Source: Psychrobacter sp.
Lineage (GTDB): Bacteria > Pseudomonadota > Gammaproteobacteria > Pseudomonadales > Moraxellaceae
NCBI GenBank assembly: GCA_029264635.1
Contig: JARIAA010000100.1
Location: 1-5,245, forward strand
Length of the DNA: 5,245 nt
Direction of reading: 5' to 3'
This document shows, in pieces, positions 1-5,245 of the stretch. Each line of letters begins with the position of its first letter. The first letter of the stretch is position 1. Below the pieces are notes generated by a model. The model saw nothing but the letters and a program-made list of their open reading frames with translations, did not search any database and was not told the origin of the DNA. Made by a program: the position numbers and the translations under genes.

Positions 1-64
1 TATAAAAAAGCTCAATTTGTCATTTTAATAAAAGCGTTTAGAGAAACAGAAAGCTAATAAGAAT

Positions 65-98
65 AAAAAAGGCTATTCCATCGAGAATAGCCTTTTTT
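65..98 (-). terminator. Rho-independent terminator of the left gor fragment
   Basis: An 8-bp perfect stem (GGCTATTC with GAATAGCC) closes a 6-base loop. It is flanked by six A on one side and six T on the other, so it can act in both directions. It lies 48 bases past the stop of the minus-strand gor fragment. The same stem, with a different loop, follows the right gor copy at 1125-1157, so the terminator appears to have come along with the gene end. Confidence 0.85.
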
Positions 99-146
99 AT
101 TAGCCTTAAATCTATCTAGCGCATAAATAATGCCTACTAGCGCTAA
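99..146. other. Spacer between left gor stop and its terminator, with short repeats
   Basis: This 48-base AT-rich spacer has no counterpart in the right copy. It contains the 7-mer CTAGCGC twice in direct orientation (116-122 and 137-143). It also holds a 6-bp inverted repeat, TAGCGC at 117-122 with GCGCTA at 140-145, around a 17-base loop. I assign it no function. Confidence 0.35.
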
Positions 147-425
147 TTAACGCATGGTCACAAACTCTTCAGAACCGGTAGGATGAATGGCGACCGTATC
201 ATCAAAGTCGGCTTTAGTTGCGCCCATCTTAATCGCTACCGCAAAGCCTTGAATCATCTCATCGACGCCATAACCAATGCCATGCAGACCGATAATTTTC
301 TCATCATCTCCCAAGCACACCAGTTTCATCACGCATTTTTGGCGGTGCTGAGTCACTGCGCTATACATCGAGGTAAAGGTCGATTTGTAGCACTTAATAT
401 TGTCTTTACCGTGCTCTTCAACTGC
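147..425 (-). pseudogene. gor: Glutathione reductase, C-terminal fragment (left, inverted copy)
   Basis: A complete Gor reduces glutathione disulfide with NADPH in the cytosol, using FAD and an active-site disulfide. This fragment keeps only about the last 93 residues, part of the dimerisation domain. It includes the HPTGSEE segment near the C terminus, which carries the catalytic His-Glu pair of the family, and it ends FVTMR like E. coli Gor. Homology to the other copy starts at the Ala-Val-Glu codons (about 425). Beyond that, the minus-strand frame reads into unrelated residues up to a GTG at 440, which has no visible ribosome binding site. The FAD domain, redox cysteines and NADPH domain are all absent, so it cannot be an enzyme. 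Relative to the right copy only four residues differ over the shared region: two near the junction, a Tyr for Phe, and an Asp for Asn. There are no internal stops or frameshifts, which points to recent truncation or an artificial join. Confidence 0.85.
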
Positions 426-1105
426 ATACCAATACGACACTTACTGAAGTTAAAAAGAATGAAGATGGCAGTCTAGAGTTATTTGCTGAAGACGGCACGC
501 TTGATACGGTAGATTGCCTGATTTGGGCGATTGGTCGCGCGCCGTCTACTGACAATATTAACTTGGAGGTGACGGGTGTAGAAACTACCGAAATTGGTAA
601 AATTAAAGTTGATAAGTTCCAAAATACCAACGTTGATGGCATTTATGCGGTCGGTGATATTATTGAGGGCAGTATTGATCTAACTCCCGTGGCTGTCGCA
701 GCAGGACGACGCTTATCTGAGCGCCTATTTAATGATAAAACGGATGAGCATTTGGTTTATGATTTAATACCAACGGTTATTTTTACTCACCCGGCTATTG
801 GCACTATCGGCTTGTCTGAGATTGACGCGGTTGAGCAGTATGGCAAAGACAACATTAAGTGCTATAAATCGACCTTTACCTCGATGTATAGCGCGGTGAC
901 TCAGCATCGCCAAAAATGCGTGATGAAACTGGTGTGCTTAGGTGATGATGAAAAAATCATTGGCCTACACGGTATTGGCTTTGGCGTTGATGAGATGATT
1001 CAGGGCTTTGCAGTAGCGATAAAAATGGGCGCAACGAAGGCTGACTTTGATAATACTGTAGCCATCCATCCTACAGGTTCAGAAGAGTTTGTGACGATGC
1101 GTTAG
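419..1105 (+). pseudogene. gor: Glutathione reductase, 5'-truncated (C-terminal half)
   Basis: This is the C-terminal half of glutathione reductase (NADPH + GSSG to 2 GSH, cytosolic; the family is about 450 residues). The homologous frame opens at Gln-Leu-His-Thr (419) and runs to TAG at 1105 without interruption, giving about 228 residues. Kept are the end of the NADPH domain (AIGR at 527-538), the second FAD contact (GIYAVGD at 638-658), the following TPVAVAAGRRL segment, and the dimerisation domain ending HPTGSEEFVTMR, with the catalytic His-Glu pair within 1067-1087. Missing are the N-terminal GxGxxG FAD motif, the CVNVGC-type redox disulfide and the start of the NADPH domain; upstream lies the inverted second copy instead. 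The first ATG in frame (563) would give a 180-residue product. It is preceded by a GGAG-like stretch (555-558, within coding sequence), but such a product would lack essential parts. A terminator follows 19 bases after the stop. Broken gene; family identity is very secure. Confidence 0.93.
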
Positions 1106-1157
1106 TTTGACAAATCGTATTGACAAAAAGGCTATTCTTCATGGAATAGCCTTTTTT
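827..1157 (+). repeat. Right arm of an imperfect inverted repeat (gor 3' end plus terminator)
   Basis: This is the plus-strand partner of 65-425. It covers the last ~93 codons of the longer gor fragment and its terminator. It begins at the Ala-Val-Glu codons, where the left copy stops matching. The segment 426-826 between the arms exists only once and encodes the preceding part of Gor. Confidence 0.88.
1125..1157 (+). terminator. Rho-independent terminator of the right gor copy
   Basis: Five A precede GGCTATTC, a 6-base loop, GAATAGCC and six T. The 8-bp stem is identical to that at 71-92; only the loop differs. It lies 19 bases after the gor stop and is probably bidirectional. Confidence 0.9.
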
Positions 1158-1175
1158 ATGGTCTGTTTTTTATTT

Positions 1176-1185
1176 AGTGTACACT
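1176..1185. promoter_or_regulatory. 10-bp perfect palindrome upstream of the small membrane gene
   Basis: AGTGTACACT is a perfect palindrome just upstream of the candidate promoter at 1192-1221. Its position would suit a dimeric regulator, but I recognise no specific operator and a palindrome of this length can occur by chance. Confidence 0.2.
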
Positions 1186-1191
1186 CGCCTA

Positions 1192-1221
1192 CAGACAGCA
1201 CGATTACAATACTGCTATGAT
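1192..1221 (+). promoter_or_regulatory. Candidate sigma-70 promoter with extended -10
   Basis: TATGAT at 1216-1221 is preceded directly by TGC, the extended -10 arrangement (TG-N). A weak -35, CAGACA at 1192-1197, matches the last four positions of the consensus with 18-base spacing. Transcription would start near 1228, about 20 bases before the GTG of the small membrane gene. The gor terminator lies upstream, so this gene needs its own promoter. Confidence 0.45.
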
Positions 1222-1250
1222 AAATAATTAAAAACCGTTGCGAGATCACT

Positions 1251-1460
1251 GTGTGGCAGGTATACCTCTTTATATTACCGATCGGCCTTGGCATTATGAC
1301 CCTAGCGGCAAGCTTGTTGTTTTTATTTGCCTATCTGATGTCTGATGATAACGCCACGCGTCTGCCCGCTTTTAACTGGTTTAAGCGCCTGCTTATCGCA
1401 GCCTTTATCCTACTAAGCGCTGGACTGTTTATGACCTTTAGTCACTTTTGGTTTAACTAA
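1251..1460 (+). CDS. Small two-helix inner-membrane protein, unknown function
   Basis: This 69-residue protein is not a family I recognise. It is very hydrophobic. A first membrane helix spans about residues 4-30 and a second about 47-66. They are joined by a short polar loop (residues 31-46: SDDNATR, then Lys45-Arg46 just before helix 2), so it should be an integral inner-membrane hairpin. Helix 1 is anchored at the start and has no signal-peptidase site, so it is not a secreted protein. The start is GTG, with a weak GAG six bases upstream; the next in-frame ATG (residue 16) falls inside helix 1, which favours the GTG. It follows a terminator, has a candidate promoter of its own, and converges on the acetyltransferase gene with an 11-base gap. 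That a real gene is present is likely but not certain; its role is unknown. Confidence 0.68.
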   Translation: MWQVYLFILPIGLGIMTLAASLLFLFAYLMSDDNATRLPAFNWFKRLLIAAFILLSAGLFMTFSHFWFN

Positions 1461-1474
1461 GCTCAGTTTAACTA
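1451..1474. repeat. 9-bp direct repeat spanning two convergent stop codons
   Basis: GTTTAACTA occurs at 1451-1459 and again at 1466-1474. The first copy contains most of the TAA of the plus-strand small gene. The second ends in the CTA that is the TAG stop of the minus-strand acetyltransferase. The 11-base gap between the genes leaves no room for a normal intergenic terminator. Confidence 0.6.
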
Positions 1475-2071
1475 CAACTCATCGCGAACGATTTTTTCTA
1501 ATTCTAATAACTCCAAATCCTGACGCTTGGGCTCGCCATTATTGCCATCGTCTGGAAACGGCATCTTGTTACCATTTAACTGATAGCCACGGCGCTGATA
1601 ATAAGCTAACAGCTCGGGACGATGGCTCAAAATAGACATGGTAAGGCGGCTTGGCTGATCATTATTTTTTAAGTGTCTTTGAGCAAAAGTCTCTGCGGCC
1701 TCTAAAATTACATGACCAACGCCTTGCCCTTGTAACTCTGGATGTACCGCAAACATTCCAATATAAGCCTGACGTCCTAAACCAGTGTCGTTTTTCATCT
1801 CAACAGCAATGCAGCCTAAAAGCTCTCCAGTCTCTTGTCCTGCGCGAGTGCCAGTAGTGGTTTTTGGATACACAAATAAGTAATGTTTTGGATTGGCAAT
1901 AATACTCGCCAGCTCCGCTTGAGTAATACGAATACCGCCAACAAGATCCGCTTCATTGGTCCAGCCTTTGTCCTCACGATAGCAAAGGTTCAACAGCTGA
2001 CGAATAGCGCTGATATCCTCCGCTTCTGCTTGTCGTAGAAATATCTCGTTTTTATCTGTTTCTTTATTCAT
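1472..2071 (-). CDS. GNAT-family N-acetyltransferase
   Basis: This 199-residue protein fits one GNAT domain, the acetyl-CoA-dependent fold that acetylates amines. Residues 10-35 resemble the N-terminal strand and helix (IFLRQAEAEDISAIRQLL). Motif A is at about 103-125: a strand, YIGMFAVHP, leads into the pyrophosphate-binding loop QGQGVG (Q114, G117, G119) and its helix. Motif B-like AYYQRRGY is at 156-163, where the second Tyr (Y158) is the usual general-acid position. The substrate cannot be read from the sequence; it could be a small molecule, a peptide or a protein N terminus. It is probably cytosolic. I chose the ATG at 2071 over the GTG just upstream (2074); GGAG at 2080-2083 is 8 bases from the ATG and 5 from the GTG, so either works. 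It lies about 90 bases downstream of the Rieske reductase gene on the same strand, but a terminator separates them. A TATAAG -10 candidate lies at 2092-2097 with no good -35. Confidence 0.88.
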   Translation of the reverse strand: MNKETDKNEIFLRQAEAEDISAIRQLLNLCYREDKGWTNEADLVGGIRITQAELASIIANPKHYLFVYPKTTTGTRAGQETGELLGCIAVEMKNDTGLGRQAYIGMFAVHPELQGQGVGHVILEAAETFAQRHLKNNDQPSRLTMSILSHRPELLAYYQRRGYQLNGNKMPFPDDGNNGEPKRQDLELLELEKIVRDEL

Positions 2072-2079
2072 CACAGTTT

Positions 2080-2083
2080 CTCC
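2080..2083 (-). promoter_or_regulatory. Ribosome binding site of the GNAT gene
   Basis: GGAG on the minus strand lies 8 bases before the ATG at 2071 and 5 bases before the adjoining GTG at 2074. It therefore supports a start here but does not decide between the two. Confidence 0.6.
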
Positions 2084-2099
2084 ACTTTATTCTTATACA

Positions 2100-2135
2100 A
2101 AATAAAAGGCCAACCCAAACATCAGGTTAGCCTTT
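2100..2135 (-). terminator. Rho-independent terminator after the Rieske reductase gene
   Basis: The stem arms are 2105-2115 and 2125-2135 with a 9-base loop. Read as minus-strand RNA, all 11 pairs form, one of them a G-U wobble. Read as plus-strand RNA, the same position is a C-A mismatch, so the hairpin favours minus-strand transcription. A T-rich stretch (TTTTATTTT on the minus strand) follows. It lies 26 bases past the stop of the Rieske reductase and ends about 30 bases before the GNAT start. Confidence 0.75.
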
Positions 2136-2161
2136 ATAATAACTATAATAGGTATAAACCG

Positions 2162-3796
2162 CTATGATAAAGCATGCGCTTGGGCCACGATATCAAAGCC
2201 ATTATTAATCTGGGCTCGCGTCGGTGCATGGCCGCGGCGTAACAGCTCACTAAAGGCTGCCAATTCTTTATCACGACCAAGTGTACTAGCAGCGCTGGCA
2301 CGAGTATTCTCCCCTTCATCATCGAAATAATACTCGATATAGTCCAAATCGTTCGGTCTACCTAACAAAACATTGTTATCAGGCGTTGCTGCATGACCAC
2401 TGTAACGTAAGCTATTGCCGTACTGCGCGGTCCAAAAGAAGGGGATGCGCTCCTCAAGCGAGTTAACTTTGTCGTCACCTAATATAGCCCCAGCCGTTAC
2501 GATGCCATGCTGGAGCGCCACGCGCCAATGCTCAATACGCATGCGTCCCATCTGATTGGTCGCTTTGGCGATATCGCCTAACGCATAAACCCCATCGCGC
2601 AGCTGCAAATGCTCATCGACTTGTACGCCATCAGGGTCATTGACGTCATCAAGGACGTCGGTACGCGGTGCTACCCCTGTACCTAAGATGACGATATCGG
2701 CATCAATAGTACTACCATCAGACAAAGTAACGCCACTGACAGCGCCATTATTAGTATTGATAGCATCGACGCCCGCACCAAAGGCAAACTTAATGCCGTT
2801 TTCTTCATGCATATTTATTAAAGCATTACTGACCGTCTCAGAGACGATATTACTCATTACCCGAGCGGTGCGACCAACGATGGTAATAGAAGCGCTGTCA
2901 CCTGCTTGCGATAGGGCCGACGCGGCTTCCATACCAATAAAGCCAGTACCCACTATCACGACGTTTTTGCCGCTACTCGCCGCTTTGATAGCTTTGGCAT
3001 CGTCCATACTACGCAAGGTATAGACGCCTTTAGCATCAGCGCCTTCAAATGGCGGTACCTTTGGCTGGGCACCTGTCGCCACTACTAAGAAATCGGCAGT
3101 GTGCGTTTCATTGTTACCACTATCATCTTCAATGGTAATAGTGCGCTCATTAGGTACAATATTGCTGACGGTTTGGTTGAGACGCAAATCGATATTATTT
3201 CTCTCAGCCCAATCTGGGCCTCCTAAAATAAGGATGCTTTCGTCCATCTTACCAGCCAAAAACGCTTTAGATAATAAAGGGCGATTGTAAGGCGCCGTAT
3301 CATCAGCACTAATCATCGTGATTTTGCCGCCATAACCGGTGTGGCGTAGCTGATTGGCCGTCATAAAACCTGCCCCACCGCCGCCTACGATGAGGGTATG
3401 AGTATCCGTCATTTTATCGTTTTCTACGTGTTTGTCTATCTTCGCTGAAGTATCAACGCTCAGGGTATCACCCTCATCGATCAGCTTATATTGGGTCAAG
3501 CTGCGCATAGCAACCGGCTCTAGCAGCGTCCCATCTCGCGTATCGAAGCTACCATGATGCCAAGGACAAACGACACGGTTACCACAGCGTATACCGTCGC
3601 CCAAATCTGCCCCGACATGAGGACATTTGCCGTCAAAGGCGAAAAACTCATCCTCATCACGGGTGATTAAAATGATACTATCGTCATCCTGTTTATAGGA
3701 TTTCATGCCGCCGCTGGGAATGTCAGCTTTATTGATAGTCACTAAGTGTTTGGCGGTGATTTTATTATCGGTTTGATTATTATTAACTTGGCTCAT
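2162..3796 (-). CDS. Rieske [2Fe-2S]/FAD-dependent reductase fusion (AIF-like)
   Basis: This 544-residue protein fuses two modules. Residues ~15-115 form a Rieske-type ferredoxin domain; CPH (C58, H60) and CPWHHGSFD (C77, H80) are the four cluster ligands. The paired extra cysteines of high-potential Rieske proteins are absent, so a low-potential dioxygenase-ferredoxin type is expected. After a charged linker (~116-130) comes a flavoprotein disulfide reductase-like module. It has the FAD loop GGGGAG at 138-143, APYNRPLLSK at 168-177, ATGAQP at 240-245, the NAD(P)H loop GTGFIG at 283-288 and the second FAD motif GVYALGD at 402-408. The C-terminal reductase domain contains FFWTAQYG. This order matches AIF-like (AIFM3-type) and dioxygenase-reductase-like proteins. 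It would pass electrons between NAD(P)H, FAD and the iron-sulfur cluster; the partner is unknown. There is no signal peptide or membrane segment, so it is cytosolic. The ATG at 3796 has TAAGGA six bases upstream. An internal ATG at residue 129 lacks such a site. No oxygenase gene lies nearby. Confidence 0.92.
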   Translation of the reverse strand: MSQVNNNQTDNKITAKHLVTINKADIPSGGMKSYKQDDDSIILITRDEDEFFAFDGKCPHVGADLGDGIRCGNRVVCPWHHGSFDTRDGTLLEPVAMRSLTQYKLIDEGDTLSVDTSAKIDKHVENDKMTDTHTLIVGGGGAGFMTANQLRHTGYGGKITMISADDTAPYNRPLLSKAFLAGKMDESILILGGPDWAERNNIDLRLNQTVSNIVPNERTITIEDDSGNNETHTADFLVVATGAQPKVPPFEGADAKGVYTLRSMDDAKAIKAASSGKNVVIVGTGFIGMEAASALSQAGDSASITIVGRTARVMSNIVSETVSNALINMHEENGIKFAFGAGVDAINTNNGAVSGVTLSDGSTIDADIVILGTGVAPRTDVLDDVNDPDGVQVDEHLQLRDGVYALGDIAKATNQMGRMRIEHWRVALQHGIVTAGAILGDDKVNSLEERIPFFWTAQYGNSLRYSGHAATPDNNVLLGRPNDLDYIEYYFDDEGENTRASAASTLGRDKELAAFSELLRRGHAPTRAQINNGFDIVAQAHALS

Positions 3797-4000
3797 AGGT
3801 TATCCTTAACGGTTGCGGTTGCTGCCTAGGAAAAGATTAAAGAATTTAACGGGCGCATGCGTAACTAGTATTAGTAATGATGCTTTGCACCCTAGCTAAC
3901 TTTTAAACGCCTTATGCTTTCTCATAGTAGCAAGACCACCAATCCCTCGATGTTTTATTGTATGTCTACCTCGTTGCAAAACGTAACTTTTTAGCTTTTA
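3797..4000. other. Intergenic region between divergent Rieske reductase and truD genes
   Basis: This 204-base gap must hold the promoters of both divergent genes. I see the ribosome binding site of the Rieske gene near 3803-3808 and an 8-bp palindrome CGCATGCG at 3854-3861. There are also AT-rich stretches, and a weak -35/-10 pair at the right edge facing truD. I find no convincing promoter for the Rieske gene, no hairpin with a T tract and no small ORF. Confidence 0.5.
3803..3808 (-). promoter_or_regulatory. Ribosome binding site of the Rieske reductase gene
   Basis: TAAGGA on the minus strand sits six bases before the ATG at 3796. This supports the full-length start that includes the Rieske domain over the internal ATG at residue 129. 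Confidence 0.75.
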
Positions 4001-4002
4001 AT
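3974..4002 (+). promoter_or_regulatory. Weak candidate promoter for truD
   Basis: TTGCAA (3974-3979) and TTTAAT (3997-4002) are spaced 17 bases apart; the -10 matches five of six consensus positions and the -35 four. The -10 overlaps the first possible ATG of truD. If real, transcription would begin near 4009 and translation would start at a later ATG. AT-rich DNA gives such matches easily. Confidence 0.25.
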
Positions 4003-5203
4003 GGCTATTGTTAAATACTTCATTCAAATAAAAGACGGCCTTATGATCCCAGACACTAATGCACCCTTTGATATTACCACTATCGATTTTTCAGCGATGA
4101 CCAATATGGCAAAGCTGCCACAACCTGCATTACCACCTATCAAACAAGCTACATACAAAGCGGGCGCGCAAGACTTTGTGGTGAATGAAATACTAGATAT
4201 CGACTTTGCAAATACAGGTGAGCATTTATGGCTGCATATCCAAAAGTCAGGGATGAATACCGCTTATCTTGCCAAATTGCTAGCAGAATGGGCGGATATT
4301 CCATTGCGGGATGTCGGCTATTCAGGACTCAAAGACAGGCAGGCATTAACGAGGCAGTGGTTTAGTCTGCGCCTACCAAAGAAGCAATTGCCCGCCACTA
4401 CCTTTGCTCCCAGCGATATTGGCGATCATGAAACAGTAGCTATTTTGGTGCAGCATTGGCATAACAAAAAGCTCAATCGCGGCACGCATAGGGGCAATCA
4501 GTTTATCATTACTTTGCGAGATATCGATTTTGGTAGTAATGATAAATCATCTATAGAACAGCATTTGCAAGTTATAAGTGCGCGCGGCGTACCCAATTAT
4601 TTTGGTCCGCAGCGCTTTGGCTTTGATGGGAACAATAATAAAGAGGCGCTACGATTCTTTGCCCGTCCTGTCACACAAAAGCCTATAGCAAATAAAAAAA
4701 GCAAGCGTAAAAGCGCATCTCGTGAGCAAAACAGTATGGAGCTATCGGCGGCGCGTAGTTTAATATTCAACGAGATATTAGCCGCGCGCGTACGCGGTGG
4801 CAGCTGGGACACTGGAGTTGATGGCGAGGTTTTTAACCTTAATGGCTCAGGCTCTATATTTACTAGTGCGACGATAGATGAGACATTACGCGTAAGGCTT
4901 GAATCTGGAGATATTCATCCTACTGGGGTGTTGTGGGGCGTGGGTAATGACAAGGTAGCTGGCATAGCCGCGCAGCTAGAAAAAGATATCGTCCAACGAA
5001 ACCCTGTGTTAAACCAGTTGGCAATAGGACTAACGCAGCGAGACATCAAAGCACAAAGACGCGCGCTAAGATTGCCTGTTGAAAATCTAACTTGGGAGTG
5101 GGCAGACGAGCAAACACTCATATTGAGCTTTACTTTGATAACAGGTAGCTTTGCAACCAGCGTCTTGGCAAGTTTAGTACAGCGGCTCAATACAAAAGAT
5201 TAG
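4001..5203 (+). CDS. truD: tRNA pseudouridine synthase D
   Basis: TruD converts uridine 13 of certain tRNAs to pseudouridine in the cytosol and needs no cofactor. The frame gives 400 residues against about 350 in E. coli. The signature GYSGLKDRQALTRQWF at 106-121 holds the expected catalytic Asp (D112). NYFGPQRFG at 199-207 and ELSAARSLIFNEI at 247-259 are also family hallmarks. AGAQDFVVNEI at 55-65 marks the start of the conserved fold, leaving about 50 residues before it, more than in E. coli. The first ATG (4001) has no ribosome binding site. Later ATGs at 4043 (residue 15), 4097 (33) and 4106 (36) are alternatives; the last two leave an N terminus closer to the family's usual length. Residues ~222-246 form a Lys/Arg-rich insertion (KKSKRK) encoded across a run of seven A at 4694-4700. 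It is divergent from the Rieske gene, and no terminator is visible before the window ends. Confidence 0.93.
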   Translation: MAIVKYFIQIKDGLMIPDTNAPFDITTIDFSAMTNMAKLPQPALPPIKQATYKAGAQDFVVNEILDIDFANTGEHLWLHIQKSGMNTAYLAKLLAEWADIPLRDVGYSGLKDRQALTRQWFSLRLPKKQLPATTFAPSDIGDHETVAILVQHWHNKKLNRGTHRGNQFIITLRDIDFGSNDKSSIEQHLQVISARGVPNYFGPQRFGFDGNNNKEALRFFARPVTQKPIANKKSKRKSASREQNSMELSAARSLIFNEILAARVRGGSWDTGVDGEVFNLNGSGSIFTSATIDETLRVRLESGDIHPTGVLWGVGNDKVAGIAAQLEKDIVQRNPVLNQLAIGLTQRDIKAQRRALRLPVENLTWEWADEQTLILSFTLITGSFATSVLASLVQRLNTKD

Positions 5204-5245
5204 ACACAAACGACATTGGCCACGTTAGAATAAATGATGTCATAG

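Larger units (their letters stand above)
65..425 (-). repeat. Left arm of an imperfect inverted repeat (gor 3' end plus terminator)
   Basis: On the minus strand this segment matches 827-1157 on the plus strand. It covers the last ~93 codons of gor and the downstream terminator. In the coding part a hand alignment gives about 36 differences in about 275 bases, roughly 87% identity, with no gap. The stretch between stop codon and terminator is not conserved: 48 bases here against 19 in the other arm. The terminator stem is conserved again. The arms are separated by about 400 bases of unique gor sequence. Confidence 0.88.

Noticed and set aside
1..64. Promoter or gene end at the left edge
   Set aside because: The stretch is AT-rich with several -10-like strings but no coherent promoter, ORF or repeat that I could support.
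183..476. Plus-strand open frame of 97 codons across the left gor fragment
   Set aside because: It is antisense to a segment with clear Gor homology, and its translation resembles no protein; it runs past the junction by chance.
65..1157. A composite transposon or CRISPR-like repeat structure
   Set aside because: The repeats are gor coding sequence plus terminators, not IS ends; there is no transposase and no target-site duplication that I can see, and there are only two copies.
2640..3023. Plus-strand open frame of 127 codons inside the Rieske reductase gene
   Set aside because: It is the mirror frame of a gene with well-preserved FAD and NAD(P)H motifs; it has no homology that I recognise.
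4597..5190. Minus-strand open frames within truD
   Set aside because: They are antisense to the conserved TruD sequence, with Ser/Arg-rich low-complexity translations and no ribosome binding sites.
5204..5245. Start of another gene after truD
   Set aside because: The only ATGs (in ATGATGTCATAG) meet a stop at once; no other start or recognisable sequence is present in these 42 bases.

Overview
The window looks like chromosomal DNA of a gammaproteobacterium with moderate to low GC and AT-rich gaps between genes. The Gor and TruD sequences fit the Moraxellaceae, perhaps Psychrobacter. That placement is an impression from protein sequence and base composition; no search was run.

Left third (1-1160). 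This is the unusual part. The 3' end of a glutathione reductase gene (gor) occurs twice, pointing in opposite directions. The left copy, on the minus strand, keeps only about the last 93 residues. The right copy, on the plus strand, keeps about the C-terminal half (around 228 residues). Each is followed by its own nearly identical rho-independent terminator. The two copies meet head to head at about 419-425, where both fit the same 7 bases. Neither has the N-terminal FAD motif or the redox-active cysteine pair, so neither can encode a working reductase. The arms differ at roughly 13% of bases but at only a few amino acids, so they look like two alleles that evolved under selection before being joined. 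A real rearrangement and an assembly or amplification chimera both remain possible.

Middle (1160-3800). A small two-helix membrane protein (+) has a plausible extended -10 promoter. It converges, with an 11-base gap, on a GNAT-family acetyltransferase gene (-). Upstream of that gene, on the same strand, is a 544-residue fusion of a Rieske [2Fe-2S] domain to an AIF-like FAD/NAD(P)H reductase, with a terminator between the two genes.

Right third (3800-5245). A 204-base gap separates the Rieske gene from divergently oriented truD, encoding tRNA pseudouridine synthase D. TruD carries a lysine/arginine-rich insertion and has an uncertain start. The last 42 bases hold no recognisable gene.

The genes do not form one pathway. 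Gor and the Rieske reductase are both pyridine nucleotide-dependent flavoproteins, but nothing in the sequence links them. I see no defence system, CRISPR array, transposase, tRNA or rRNA. The possible novelty lies in the inverted gor duplication.
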